Both the position numbers and the translations under genes were made by a program. This document shows positions 52,453 to 61,771 of a stretch of DNA of 64,000 bases, one piece after another. The stretch is taken from the NCBI RefSeq assembly GCF_001447355.1, contig NZ_JXBW01000006.1:1-64000 (forward strand), given 5' to 3'. The first letter of the stretch is position 1. Each line of letters begins with the position of its first letter. Source of the DNA: Alicyclobacillus tolerans. Its GTDB lineage: Bacteria > Bacillota > Bacilli > Alicyclobacillales > Alicyclobacillaceae. A model generated the notes under the pieces. That model searched no databases, had not been told where the DNA came from, and saw only the letters and a list, made by a program, of their open reading frames with translations.

Positions 52453-53337
52453 TCAATGAGATCGAACGAGTACAAGCGATTGTAGTTCCCCTAAGTACGG
52501 AGAATGAATCCCACATCTGTTCAATGCTTCTTGCCCGCGCGCGATGGTCTCCTCAGCAAGGCGACGGGTTTCCTCAATTCCTATGAACCGCGGATAGGTC
52601 AGCTTGCCTTCCGCCTCGTCCTTGCCGGCAGTCTTGCCCAATTCGGAAGTTGAACCCACGACATCCAACACATCGTCAACCATTTGAAACGCGAGTCCCA
52701 AAGCCTCTCCATAGGTCGACAGGGCTTCTTGTGCTTTTGCATCTAAATCGGGAAACAAACTTCCGATTTCCACTGCAGCCTGGATCAAGCGCGCAGTCTT
52801 GTGAAGATGAATAAACTGAACGTCCGTTAACGTCCCCTGCCCACCGGTTCGCTCGACGTCGACCGCCTGTCCGCCGACCATACCGTCAGCTCCCGCACGC
52901 GAAGCCAGGATTTGAATCATACGCAACTGTCGCTCAGCAGGAACTTCTGGTATCGGCCTGGCCAATAGGGCAAACGCTTCAGTGAGTAACCCATCGCCTG
53001 CGAGCAATGCCATGGCCTCGCCAAATACCACGTGGTTGGTTGGCTGTCCACGTCGCAAACTGTCGTCGTCCATACAAGGCAAATCATCGTGAATCAACGA
53101 ATAGCAGTGTATCATCTCCAAAGCCGCCGCTGCCGGCAACACACGTTGGCGTTCCACGCCAAACGTCTGCGCCGTCGCCATCAGTAACGCCGGGCGGAGA
53201 CGCTTGCCATCTGCCATCAAACTGTAATTCATCGCTTCATACAAACGCGTCGCCAGACCGTCCGTGTGAAGAAGACCTTGCAAATATGCTTGTAACTCTG
53301 TCTTGCAGGATTCCAAATAGGACCCCATGTCGATCAC
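52453..53337 (-). CDS. ispA: Farnesyl diphosphate synthase IspA
   Basis: A 294-residue polyprenyl synthase that makes farnesyl-PP from isopentenyl-PP and dimethylallyl-PP. Both aspartate-rich motifs are present: DDLPCMDDD (near residue 85) and DDVLD (near 220), plus the conserved GKRLRPAL and the QMVDDVLDV region. GTG 53337 overlaps the xseB stop (GTGA). dxs, which follows ispA in Bacillus, is not here; OLE and oapA take its place. Confidence 0.94.
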   Translation of the reverse strand: MIDMGSYLESCKTELQAYLQGLLHTDGLATRLYEAMNYSLMADGKRLRPALLMATAQTFGVERQRVLPAAAALEMIHCYSLIHDDLPCMDDDSLRRGQPTNHVVFGEAMALLAGDGLLTEAFALLARPIPEVPAERQLRMIQILASRAGADGMVGGQAVDVERTGGQGTLTDVQFIHLHKTARLIQAAVEIGSLFPDLDAKAQEALSTYGEALGLAFQMVDDVLDVVGSTSELGKTAGKDEAEGKLTYPRFIGIEETRRLAEETIARGQEALNRCGIHSPYLGELQSLVLVRSH

Positions 53338-53582
53338 GCCCTTTCCTCGCCTGCAGGTGTTTCTTCCACCGCATCGAGGGTAAGCTGCTCCAACTGGAAC
53401 TCCGCTTTGTCTAACTGTTCACGGCAGAAGGCGACCAACCGCATCGATTCCTCGTACGCGCGTATCGATGCGTCGAGCGGCAAATCGCCGGCCTCCAACT
53501 TGCGTACGATTTCCTCAAGTCTTTGCATCGCTTGTTCAAATGTCAAGTCTGATTTGCTCGTTTCGTTCTCGTTTTGTACCAT
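53334..53582 (-). CDS. xseB: Exodeoxyribonuclease VII small subunit XseB
   Basis: An 82-residue helical subunit of exonuclease VII. The motif FEQAMQRLEEIVRKLEAGDLPLDASIRAYEESMRL is typical (outline). ATG 53582 follows GGAGGTG. It overlaps xseA by 47 bases and ispA by four, so the three are translationally coupled. Confidence 0.93.
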   Translation of the reverse strand: MVQNENETSKSDLTFEQAMQRLEEIVRKLEAGDLPLDASIRAYEESMRLVAFCREQLDKAEFQLEQLTLDAVEETPAGEERA

Positions 53583-54939
53583 GCCGTTTCACCTCCGCTT
53601 GGACGATTCCATCGGCTACCTGGATTTGAATGTCTCTGCCCGGCGTCAGTTGTTCGACGCTCGCCAGCACCTGACGACCGGCTTCATCGAGTACCAAACT
53701 GTAGCCGCGCCGCAAGACCGCCAAAGGATTTAACGCCTCAAGAGCCGCAATGGTTCTGTCGAGATCGGCTTGTGACCGCGCGATGCGCGCCCGCAAAACC
53801 TCGCCCAGTCGACTTTCCAAACGCTCAATGCGATGGCGAGACGCCCCGACACCATGTCGCAAATCGACCCGATGCAGGCGGCGTTCAAGCTCGTCGAGGC
53901 GCCGCCGCGCTTGCACTGTCGGGCGCCGAAATGACTCGCGCAGCCTGCCTTCCAAAAAGTCAACGGCCTGGCGCTGAGGCATCAGCAGACGATCGGGGAA
54001 GCGAAACAGCGGTCGATTTTCGAACTGTTGCAACGTTCTGCGATACAACTGTACCTTTGACGCAACGGCTGCCTGCGAACGCGCCAACGCCTGCGACAGT
54101 TGCAACTGTAAATCTCGTCGGTGCGGCGCCACCAACTCCGCCGCCGCGGTCGGTGTCGCCGCGCGGACATCTGCGACATAGTCGCAAATGGTGACATCCG
54201 TTTCATGCCCGACCGCGGAGACAATCGGAACCGGAGACCGTGCGACGGCACGAGCCACCTCTTCTTCATTGAATGGCCAGAGTTCTTCGAGCGATCCACC
54301 GCCGCGCCCCACGATGATGACATCTACCGGCTCGGACAACTGCCATAGTCCTTCTAAAGCCGCGACAATCGTACGGGCCGCGGTAACGCCCTGGACCTGG
54401 GCTGGTGCCAAAATCACACGGGCCAGCGGATAGCGCCGCTCCAGTGTCGTACAAATATCGCGTATCACTGCACCCGTTGCGGAAGTTACAACGCCGATCC
54501 GCTTAGGATATGCTGGTAGCTTCCGCTTTCGCTCGGCAGCGAATAAGCCTTCCGCTTGCAGTTGATTCCTTAATTGCTCAAACCGAACATATAACGCCCC
54601 GATGCCATCAGGCTGCAAATCGTCCACATACAACTGATACTGACCATCGCGATCGAAAACGCTGACCGTGCCCAGTGCGATGACTCGCATGCCATCTTCC
54701 GGCTTAAATCGCAACCTACGGTTCCGCCCGGCAAACATCACGGCTCGAATGCGGCTGGTTTCGTCCTTTAAAGTAAAGTACATATGGCCGCTAGAATGGT
54801 GTTTGAAATTAGAAATTTCCCCTGCCACGTAACACTGTGCAAAAGTTGGGTCCGTCTCAATCCGGCGCTTAATTCGCAGGTTGAGCTCAGTAACCGTAAA
54901 AACCGTCGCTGACGAGGGCGATCGCGCTGCTTCAGTCAT
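53536..54939 (-). CDS. xseA: Exodeoxyribonuclease VII large subunit XseA
   Basis: A 467-residue nuclease subunit. N-terminal OB fold (about 15-110, including AQCYVAGEISNFKHHSSGHMYFTLKD) and catalytic domain with RIGVVTSATGAVIRDI, IIVGRGGGSLEELWPFNEE and SAVGHETDVTICDYVAD, then coiled coil. It cuts single-stranded DNA from both ends. ATG 54939 follows GAGGGACG and overlaps folD by 8 bases. Confidence 0.95.
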   Translation of the reverse strand: MTEAARSPSSATVFTVTELNLRIKRRIETDPTFAQCYVAGEISNFKHHSSGHMYFTLKDETSRIRAVMFAGRNRRLRFKPEDGMRVIALGTVSVFDRDGQYQLYVDDLQPDGIGALYVRFEQLRNQLQAEGLFAAERKRKLPAYPKRIGVVTSATGAVIRDICTTLERRYPLARVILAPAQVQGVTAARTIVAALEGLWQLSEPVDVIIVGRGGGSLEELWPFNEEEVARAVARSPVPIVSAVGHETDVTICDYVADVRAATPTAAAELVAPHRRDLQLQLSQALARSQAAVASKVQLYRRTLQQFENRPLFRFPDRLLMPQRQAVDFLEGRLRESFRRPTVQARRRLDELERRLHRVDLRHGVGASRHRIERLESRLGEVLRARIARSQADLDRTIAALEALNPLAVLRRGYSLVLDEAGRQVLASVEQLTPGRDIQIQVADGIVQAEVKRHGTKRERNEQIRLDI

Positions 54940-55798
54940 CGACGTCCCTCCTCATTCCACGCCTCTGCTCGCAGAGGGAAACCGCATTGGCGACAAGCAT
55001 GGCTACCGTCATCGGCCCGACGCCGCCCGGAACCGGCGTGATGGCACTGACCAGAGGCGCGACTTGCACAAAGTCGACATCGCCAATTAACCGGCCATCG
55101 ACGCGAGTCATCCCAACATCAATCACGGTCGCTCCTGGTTTTACATGCTCTTTGCCGATGAGATGCGGTACACCTGCAGCCACGACAAGTACATCTGCTT
55201 GTCTCGTGTAGGTTGGCAAGTTGATAGTCTGACGATGGCATTGTACCACGGTGGCACCACGCGACAATAGCCATTGCGCTGTGGGCCAGCCAACCAACCG
55301 ACTACGACCGACGACGACCGCCGTTTGACCCGCAATGGGTACACCCGTGGAATCCAAGAGCCGCGCAATGCCTGCTGCCGTACAAGGCCAAACCGACGGG
55401 GTGCCCCGGCTGGTCAGTCCAAGATTGGCCGGGTGCAGACCGTCGACGTCCTTTTCCGGCGCAATGGCCTCCAGCACGCGATCCGCGTTCAAATGCGGAG
55501 GCAACGGCAGTTGAACGAGAATGGCATCCACGCTGTCATCCTCGTTCAGCTGCCCAATGAGCCGAAGCAACTCGGATTCTTTTACATCGCCGGGCAATTC
55601 GCGAATCACTGCATGCAGTCCCAAATCCATGGCCAATTTGCGTTTGCTGCGCACATATGAGGCCGAAGCTGCATCATCCCCGACAAGGACAAGCGTTAAA
55701 CCAGGCACAACGCCTTGCTCGCGCAAGCGCTGTACGCGTTCTGCCACATCTCGCTTCACTTCAGCTGCGACCTGTTTACCATCGATGATTTGCGTCAC
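54932..55798 (-). CDS. folD: Bifunctional FolD (methylenetetrahydrofolate dehydrogenase/cyclohydrolase)
   Basis: A 288-residue folate enzyme. Motifs: ASASYVRSKRKLAMDLG (catalytic Lys), VQLPLPPHLN, PCTAAGIARLLD and VVGRSRLVGWPTAQ, and PVPGGVGPMTVAML at the end. It links C1 units for purines and N-formyl-methionine. GTG 55798 follows GGAGGTGTG. First gene of folD-xseA-xseB-ispA. Confidence 0.95.
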   Translation of the reverse strand: MTQIIDGKQVAAEVKRDVAERVQRLREQGVVPGLTLVLVGDDAASASYVRSKRKLAMDLGLHAVIRELPGDVKESELLRLIGQLNEDDSVDAILVQLPLPPHLNADRVLEAIAPEKDVDGLHPANLGLTSRGTPSVWPCTAAGIARLLDSTGVPIAGQTAVVVGRSRLVGWPTAQWLLSRGATVVQCHRQTINLPTYTRQADVLVVAAGVPHLIGKEHVKPGATVIDVGMTRVDGRLIGDVDFVQVAPLVSAITPVPGGVGPMTVAMLVANAVSLCEQRRGMRRDVDD

Positions 55799-55898
55799 AT
55801 GTCACACCTCCATCCGACACCTGACATGTACAATTTCGGAAACGAGCAGGGGCCGTCTCACCCGATCACGCATCCGAGCAAGACAGCCCACTCTCGTT

Positions 55899-56903
55899 TT
55901 AGCGACTCATGCTTGTGCTGTGACCCGGGAACAACTTGGCCTGCGGGTCGATAAACGTCTTGGCATTGTTGACTGCCGTCGGTGCTTCTCCAAAGCCAGT
56001 CGCGATGAGCTTCAGTTTACCAGGATAGGTGACCACATCGCCGGCCGCGTATACACCCGGAATGTTGGTCTCCATTTTCGAATTGACGACGATGTCATTC
56101 TTCTCGATTTCAAGCCCCCACTCTTTAATCGGTCCGAGCGAAGCGGTAAATCCGAGGCCGCTGACAATCGCATCAACTTCAATGGTCTCTGTCTGCTTCG
56201 TCTGGTTATTCACAATTACCGCGCGCTCTACCCAGTTGCCGCCTTGCACGTCGGACAGTTCGTAGAACGTCTTAATCTGGATGCGCGACTCGTAAAGCTG
56301 CCGCACACTTTCTTCGTGTGCGCGAAACTGATCCCGGCGGTGAATCAACGTGACAGAGGCGGCTACTTCTTCGAGCATTAGCGCGTAATCCACCGCAGAG
56401 TCGCCGCCACCAATGACCAACACGTTTTTGCCGCGGTAGTTTTCGACTTTATCAATATAATAGGCAACGCCACGGCCCTCAAAATCCTTAGCCGTCGGAG
56501 CCGGCAGAGGCCTTGGTGAAAAAGCACCAATACCTGCGCAAATGATGACCGCACGACCGATATGCACAGATTTGTCCGTGTGCAGTTCGAACAAACCATC
56601 TTCACGACGAACGAGGGTTTGAACCGACTCGTTTAGGTGGATGCCCGGATTGCGCTCCATCGCTTGTTCAATCAGTTGATCGACAAGTTGACGAGCGCGA
56701 ATTTTCGGAAATCCAGCGACATCGTAAATAAATTTTTCAGGATACAACGTAGCCAACTGCCCACCCAGTTCCGGCAGGCTATCGATAATTTTGCATGAAC
56801 AATTGCGCATACCGCAATAAAATGCCGCAAACAGTCCGGTTGGACCGCCGCCGATGATCAGCATGTCTGTGACGTTTTCTTGGACGAAAGCCTGATTTGA
56901 CAA
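55899..56903 (-). CDS. Ferredoxin-NADP+ reductase, thioredoxin-reductase type (YumC-like)
   Basis: A 334-residue FAD enzyme. FAD motif IIGGGPTGLFAAFYCGMR, NADPH motif VIGGGDSAVDYALML and the C-terminal FAD/NADP region VYAAGDVVTYPGK are intact. It lacks the CxxC redox pair of thioredoxin reductase, as expected for this FNR type. TTG 56903 follows AGGAGG. A TATAAT on the minus strand (56945-56950) lies at promoter distance. Electron acceptor probably ferredoxin or flavodoxin. Confidence 0.88.
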   Translation of the reverse strand: MSNQAFVQENVTDMLIIGGGPTGLFAAFYCGMRNCSCKIIDSLPELGGQLATLYPEKFIYDVAGFPKIRARQLVDQLIEQAMERNPGIHLNESVQTLVRREDGLFELHTDKSVHIGRAVIICAGIGAFSPRPLPAPTAKDFEGRGVAYYIDKVENYRGKNVLVIGGGDSAVDYALMLEEVAASVTLIHRRDQFRAHEESVRQLYESRIQIKTFYELSDVQGGNWVERAVIVNNQTKQTETIEVDAIVSGLGFTASLGPIKEWGLEIEKNDIVVNSKMETNIPGVYAAGDVVTYPGKLKLIATGFGEAPTAVNNAKTFIDPQAKLFPGHSTSMSR

Positions 56904-57031
56904 CGTGAAACCTCCTTAGTCAACGTAAAAACACACTTGCGCTCATTATACAAGAGACAGAAAAAAAAGACTACGAAAACCTATGTGTTTTGTCGACAAT
57001 TCGGTCTTTGCCAACTTGTTTACCCGGTTTT

Positions 57032-58027
57032 TTATGCATGAATTCGCCAATATCCGATTTGCGCTACCCCAAGCGCATTGTCGCGCGCAAAGAGAGCCGG
57101 CGCAAACGCGATATGCACGTTTCGCAAACGCCTGCCCAGCCGGGCGACGACCTCTCGTTGAATCTCTTGGTTCGCAGCGACTCCTCCAGCGATAAGTACA
57201 TGATCGAGTGGATCGCGATGTGTCCGTATCACATACTCGACGGATTTGGTAAGTGCACGCGCAATACAAGACTGCACAGCCCGAGCTACGACTGGCCCGG
57301 GTACTCCCTGCTCAATGGCCGTGAGCGCCTTTGTCAACGGCCCGGAAAAGCTCATTCTGGCACCGCGCACAGGTGCAGGCAACTCGAGTTGCTCGGTCGA
57401 CTGAAGATCAACTCGACTTAACGCCTCAAGATGTGGACCGGCTGGGAAAGGCAATCCGAGGGCCACGCCGACGCGATCGACAAACTGTCCCACATGCAGA
57501 TCCGCCCCTTCGCCGACTCGGACAATTTGATAGCCAAAGGGGGTACGCTTGACAACCATGACATCACACGTTCCACCAGAAATATGGATAGCTACGAATG
57601 GAGTTGGTGGCATTGGCTCAAAATATTCGGCCGCCGCCAGGTGACCTTCCTGATGGGACGTGCGTGTCATGGGAATGGAAAGCATCTGCGCAATGGTAAG
57701 CCCAAACGAAGCACCCGCGTGAAAGGCTGGCATGTAGGAAGTCGCCCATGGTCGCGGCCGCACACTGGCTGCGACATGCACAAAACGTGGCTCTATCCCG
57801 TCACGTGTGAGTTGATCCTGCAAGGACGCCATCATTTTGGGCAGATTTTGCACGTGTTGAAATACGGCTTCGGACTGGCGCAGACCCTTCGCGCCATTCG
57901 CGACACGTAAAAGCGTTCTGGATTCGGCGAGCATTTTTCCATCCTGAGCATCGATAGCACACAAAGACGTCGTATAGTTGCTCGTATCGATGCCAAGCAC
58001 ACACGCTACTTTACGACGGCTCGCCAT
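57032..58027 (-). CDS. Kae1/TsaD-related protein (peptidase M22-like paralog)
   Basis: A 331-residue ASKHA-fold protein. The iron site HxxxH is His125-x3-His129 in SHQEGHLAAA, and the nucleotide loop ISGGTCDVMVV and IAGGVAANQEIQREV (near 280) are in place. It differs from standard TsaD in the region before it (PRPWATSYMPAFHAG in place of GPGLP.LRVG), so it looks like a second, specialised member, as seen in other Bacilli. Function unproven. ATG 58027 overlaps the nusB 3' end by 17 bases. Confidence 0.75.
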   Translation of the reverse strand: MASRRKVACVLGIDTSNYTTSLCAIDAQDGKMLAESRTLLRVANGAKGLRQSEAVFQHVQNLPKMMASLQDQLTRDGIEPRFVHVAASVRPRPWATSYMPAFHAGASFGLTIAQMLSIPMTRTSHQEGHLAAAEYFEPMPPTPFVAIHISGGTCDVMVVKRTPFGYQIVRVGEGADLHVGQFVDRVGVALGLPFPAGPHLEALSRVDLQSTEQLELPAPVRGARMSFSGPLTKALTAIEQGVPGPVVARAVQSCIARALTKSVEYVIRTHRDPLDHVLIAGGVAANQEIQREVVARLGRRLRNVHIAFAPALFARDNALGVAQIGYWRIHA

Positions 58028-58490
58028 CTACCGGTTCGACCTCCACATCAGAAACCTCTTCCGTAGGCACATCACGTTCACGCGCAATGGTCGGCAACAC
58101 TTTCGCAAGAACACCATTGACAAACTTCCCCGACTGCTCCGTCGCGTACCTTTTCGCTAAGCGAACTGCCTCATTGATAGCACTTGCCATCGGAATCTCT
58201 GGCTCATGCATCAACTCAAAGACAGCGAGCCGCAACACGTTTCTCTCCACACGCCCGATCCGCTCCGGCGACCAACGGTCCATACTTCCGGCAAGAACGC
58301 CATCGATCTCATCCAAGTGCTCCATGACGCCTCGTACAAGCCTCGTCATATAGTCCACATCGGCGTCTGTATAGGACTTGTCCTCCAAAACAAACGAAAC
58401 GGCGTCGATCACGCCGCTATCGCTCAGGTCAATTTGATACAAAGCCTGCAAGGCACACTCTCTAGCTTCATGTCGAGTCAAGCAAGTCAC
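58011..58490 (-). CDS. nusB: Transcription antitermination factor NusB
   Basis: A 159-residue helical protein that binds boxA RNA with NusE for rRNA antitermination. Motifs RHEARECALQALYQID, WSPERIGRVERNVLRLAVFELM and AINEAVRLAKRYATEQSGKFVNGVL (outlines) are standard. GTG 58490 overlaps the DUF2273 stop (GTGA); the TTG at 58481 is also plausible. An acidic tail beyond residue 140 is extra. Confidence 0.95.
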   Translation of the reverse strand: MTCLTRHEARECALQALYQIDLSDSGVIDAVSFVLEDKSYTDADVDYMTRLVRGVMEHLDEIDGVLAGSMDRWSPERIGRVERNVLRLAVFELMHEPEIPMASAINEAVRLAKRYATEQSGKFVNGVLAKVLPTIARERDVPTEEVSDVEVEPVDGEPS

Positions 58491-58717
58491 TCCGTATATC
58501 GATCTGAAAGTAGTTTATCCAAAAGCTCGCGCCATGTTTGATTCTCTTCGAGCACGCGACCAACCATGTAACCAATTGCAGCGAGTACCGCCAGCAACAG
58601 CGTTCGCCAGAAACCGAACAGAAGCCACAAAATCCAAAGCACAACCCCTAGGAGCAGGCCGTGATAGCGCCGGGGCCAAGCCCGAAATGCCGAAATCGCG
58701 CGACGCAACGCGTTCAT
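58487..58717 (-). CDS. DUF2273 small membrane protein
   Basis: A 76-residue protein with two hydrophobic segments (LLLGVVLWILWLLFGF and LLLAVLAAIGYMVG). DUF2273 proteins occur between amaP and nusB/asp23 in Firmicutes. They are thought to help place the Asp23/Gls24 system at the membrane, but this is not proven. ATG 58717 is close to GGAG; GTG 58729 is alternative. Confidence 0.85.
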   Translation of the reverse strand: MNALRRAISAFRAWPRRYHGLLLGVVLWILWLLFGFWRTLLLAVLAAIGYMVGRVLEENQTWRELLDKLLSDRYTE

Positions 58718-59259
58718 ACGCCGCTCCACGCCTTACCTGAACGCGCACCGGCAGCCAACTCCGTCACATGCACGAGTACGCGCTCGACCACGACGCCCGT
58801 CGCCCGCTCGACATATTCTTTCACGGCTGTCTGCGCATCCCGGCTCAACTGCGCAATATCGACGTCAGGCAACACCTGCATCCGCACCAGAATCAGGATT
58901 CCCTCCTGCCCCTGGCGAATTCGCGAATCAAACGACTCCGCACCTTTTAGTTGCGACCCCCGACGATTGGCGAGTTGACGCAAGGTATCATAAGAAATCC
59001 GGATTTGGCCATGATCCCCCGTCAGCGCAACGTACTCCGCCGTCTGCATACGCGATAGTCGATAAAACAAAAAACGGAGCGACAAAAGGGCTGCCACGGC
59101 TCCGACGACAATTGCCACCATGTTATAGGGCACGGTCAACAACTCCGTACTCACCCACGTGACGGAGATCACGTTGGCGCCGACCAAGGCCAGCACCACG
59201 CCAACAACCAAACCGATTACGGAGAACAAAAACAACAACAAACGATCCAACAGGCTCAT
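58714..59259 (-). CDS. amaP: Alkaline shock response membrane anchor protein AmaP
   Basis: A 181-residue membrane protein with two N-terminal helices (about 6-28 and 45-68) and a C-terminal cytoplasmic Asp23-like domain (VLPDVDIAQLSRDAQTAVKEYVERATGVVVERVLVHV in outline). In Staphylococcus AmaP fixes Asp23 at the membrane. Located between asp23 and the DUF2273 gene. ATG 59259 follows GGGGGATAGC. Confidence 0.9.
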   Translation of the reverse strand: MSLLDRLLLFLFSVIGLVVGVVLALVGANVISVTWVSTELLTVPYNMVAIVVGAVAALLSLRFLFYRLSRMQTAEYVALTGDHGQIRISYDTLRQLANRRGSQLKGAESFDSRIRQGQEGILILVRMQVLPDVDIAQLSRDAQTAVKEYVERATGVVVERVLVHVTELAAGARSGKAWSGV

Positions 59260-59276
59260 GCTATCCCCCCAACGGG

Positions 59277-59708
59277 TCAGAGGCCCGGACTTCGCTCAGT
59301 ACTAAGAATTTGATCCGCATCGGCCGTTTTTGCGTCTCCGTCCGATTGAAACGCGACACCTACGACGTGAACGTGAACCGCGACGACCTTTAGACCAGTC
59401 ATCCCTTCCACCGCCGCTTTGACCCGCTCTTGTATTTGATACCCTGTATCAGGAATGTTTACACCAAACCGGAGCGAAACCGAGACGTCAATCGCACATG
59501 CCCGTTCGTTTTCTACGAACTGAACTTTCACGCCCTTCGACAGATTCTTACGACCTGTCAACGATTCCGTCAAACCGCCCGCAAACGAACCGCTCATGCC
59601 CGCGACGCCCTCGACCTCGCTTGTCGCAACGCCAGCAATGATTTGCACCACTTCGTCTGCAATATGGACGGAACCTCGATCTGTCAGTTCGTACTCCATG
59701 TCAGCCAC
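59277..59708 (-). CDS. Asp23/Gls24 family envelope stress protein
   Basis: A 143-residue protein of the Asp23/Gls24 family. The motifs GSVHIADEVVQIIAGVATSEVEGVAGMSG and RFGVNIPDTGYQIQERVKAAVE (outlines) are typical. It probably sits on the inner face of the membrane through AmaP and responds to envelope stress. GTG 59708 follows AGGAG by about 10 nt; GTG 59717 overlaps that site. Confidence 0.93.
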   Translation of the reverse strand: MADMEYELTDRGSVHIADEVVQIIAGVATSEVEGVAGMSGSFAGGLTESLTGRKNLSKGVKVQFVENERACAIDVSVSLRFGVNIPDTGYQIQERVKAAVEGMTGLKVVAVHVHVVGVAFQSDGDAKTADADQILSTERSPGL

Positions 59709-59760
59709 GCTTATCACACTCCTGATTATCGTTGTCCCTTCATCCTATGACAAGCTTCGC

Positions 59761-61104
59761 CTAAAGTATGTGATTCTCCTCCAAAAAGCGAGTCGTCACA
59801 TCCGCACTGCGAAACTTCTCGTTCTGCATCAGGGCGATGTGAAACGGAATGGTTGTACGAACGCCATCGATTTCATACTCGTCCAAAGCCGCGAGCATCC
59901 GAGCTATCGCTTGTTCGCGCGTGGGCGCCCAAACGATGAGCTTTGCCACCATTGAATCGTAAAACGGCGGGATTGTATAGCCTTGATAGCATGCTGAATC
60001 GACACGAACACCAGGTCCCGACGGGGGTAGATACGTAGTGATGGTTCCGGGAGACGGTGCGAACTGCCGCAATGGATCTTCAGCATTAATTCGACACTCG
60101 ATTGCATGTCCACGAAGTCTGATGTCCTCCTGGCGCACCGACAACGGCTCGCCGGAAGCCGCGAGAATCATTTCGCGAACGAGATCGACACCGGTAACCC
60201 ATTCGGTGACTGGATGCTCAACCTGAATACGCGTGTTCATTTCCATGAAATAAAAATCGCCATCGTCTGTATAAATAAACTCAATGGTGCCTGCCCCTAC
60301 ATAGTCGACCGCACGCGCAGCGGCAACCGCAGCCTGCCCCATTCGTTCGCGCACTTCATCGCTCAACACAGGACATGGAGACTCCTCAACCAATTTCTGC
60401 AGACGGCGTTGCACCGAACAATCTCGCTCTCCAAGGTGGATCACATTCCCGTGACGATCCGCCAAGATTTGAATCTCAACATGCCGCATGTGCTCAATGT
60501 ACTTCTCAATGTAGATGCCACCGTTGCCAAACGACGCCTCCGCCTCGCGACGAGCCGCATCGACCGCCTGCCGCAGGGCTTGTTCATCACGCACCACGCG
60601 GATGCCGCGACCACCGCCGCCAGCCGTCGCCTTGATAATCAGCGGATAGCCTATTGCATTTGCGATATCCAACGCTTCCTGTAGGCTTTCCACAAGCCCA
60701 TCACTTCCAGGAACCGTTGGCACCCCAGCCTTGCGCATGGTTTCTTTTGCTGCCGACTTGTCACCCATCTGTTCGATGGCCTTCGGACTTGGCCCGATAA
60801 ACGTGATGCCGCACGCTTCGCATGCCTCAGCAAAATCGCTGTTTTCCGATAAAAAGCCATATCCCGGGTGTACAGCGTCCACTCCGCGCAACGTCGCCAC
60901 AGAAATCAAACTTGGAATATGTAGATAGCTAAGTTTTGGCGCCGCAGGCCCAATGCAGTACGCCTCGTCGGCGAGACGAACGTGCAAAGCGTCCTGATCT
61001 GCCGTCGAATAGACGGCAACCGTCTCGATCCCCAACTCGCGGCAAGCGCGAATGACGCGGACGGCGATCTCGCCCCGATTAGCCACAAGTACACGTTTAA
61101 ACAT
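59761..61104 (-). CDS. accC: Acetyl-CoA carboxylase, biotin carboxylase subunit AccC
   Basis: A 447-residue ATP-grasp enzyme that carboxylates biotin on AccB, the first step in fatty acid synthesis. Standard motifs: [47 protein letters not shown] and [17 protein letters not shown] 61104 follows AAGGGGCAACG. Operon with accB; full length as expected. Confidence 0.96.
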   Translation of the reverse strand: MFKRVLVANRGEIAVRVIRACRELGIETVAVYSTADQDALHVRLADEAYCIGPAAPKLSYLHIPSLISVATLRGVDAVHPGYGFLSENSDFAEACEACGITFIGPSPKAIEQMGDKSAAKETMRKAGVPTVPGSDGLVESLQEALDIANAIGYPLIIKATAGGGGRGIRVVRDEQALRQAVDAARREAEASFGNGGIYIEKYIEHMRHVEIQILADRHGNVIHLGERDCSVQRRLQKLVEESPCPVLSDEVRERMGQAAVAAARAVDYVGAGTIEFIYTDDGDFYFMEMNTRIQVEHPVTEWVTGVDLVREMILAASGEPLSVRQEDIRLRGHAIECRINAEDPLRQFAPSPGTITTYLPPSGPGVRVDSACYQGYTIPPFYDSMVAKLIVWAPTREQAIARMLAALDEYEIDGVRTTIPFHIALMQNEKFRSADVTTRFLEENHIL

Positions 61105-61169
61105 ACCGCGTTGCCCCTTGTCGAAAACTCAAATGATGTAGAACAGTCCATGCCTCCTGCGGTAACTCC

Positions 61170-61637
61170 TCAGGCACGGCGAACTTTGAAGAGCGGTTGC
61201 CCATACTCAACCAGTTGACCGTTCTCGGCCAAAACCTCTATGACTTCTCCAGACACTTCTGCCTCAATCTCATTCATCAGCTTCATCGCCTCGATAATGC
61301 AGACAACGGTCTTGCTCGTCACTTGTGAGCCCACTTCGACGAAAGGCGCCGACTCAGGCGACGGAGCGCGATAAAATGTGCCGACCATTGGCGACGCAAT
61401 CACGTGAATATCTGCACTTTGCAGTTCCTGTGCTTGCGAGTGAGTCGCCTGCGTAGCGGCGGGGGTCGGCGCCGGAGCAGCCAGGGTCGGCGCGGACTGT
61501 ACTGGCATGTACGCAACAGCCTCCGGTGCCGCCTTTTTGAGTTGCAGCTTTCCATCTTCAAATTCAATATTGATTTCACTTAAACTACTTTCATCCAAAA
61601 GACGAATCAGCTCGTGGATGTCTTCCAATTTCAGCAA
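61170..61637 (-). CDS. accB: Biotin carboxyl carrier protein AccB
   Basis: A 155-residue protein that carries biotin. The biotinylated Lys119 is in [10 protein letters not shown], and an Ala/Pro-rich linker (about 45-75) precedes the domain. TTG 61637 follows GGGGAG by 8 nt and gives [17 protein letters not shown], the normal AccB start; the longer frame to 61688 is not needed. First gene of accB-accC. Confidence 0.94.
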   Translation of the reverse strand: MLKLEDIHELIRLLDESSLSEINIEFEDGKLQLKKAAPEAVAYMPVQSAPTLAAPAPTPAATQATHSQAQELQSADIHVIASPMVGTFYRAPSPESAPFVEVGSQVTSKTVVCIIEAMKLMNEIEAEVSGEVIEVLAENGQLVEYGQPLFKVRRA

Positions 61638-61722
61638 TTTGTTCTCTCCCCGATCCATATCTCGTAAATGCTCGTCCAAGTATACCATAGCTTTGACCGT
61701 ACCTCTAGGTTCCCTGAAGATG

Positions 61723-61758
61723 AAAACAGCCGCCGCATCGGCTTTCGATGCTGGCGGC
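61723..61758 (-). terminator. Terminator of the spoIIIA operon
   Basis: Minus strand: GCCGCC.GCATCG pairs with CGATGC.GGCGGC (61746-61758 with 61729-61740), followed by TGTTTTC. It closes spoIIIAH, the last gene of the operon. Confidence 0.8.
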
Positions 61759-61771
61759 GCACAAGCACGCT

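Noticed and set aside
61119-61125. Exact 0A box (TGTCGAA) between accB and accC
   Set aside because: Single heptamers occur by chance several times in 64 kb (also inside merA and tlyA); no promoter or reason for Spo0A control here.
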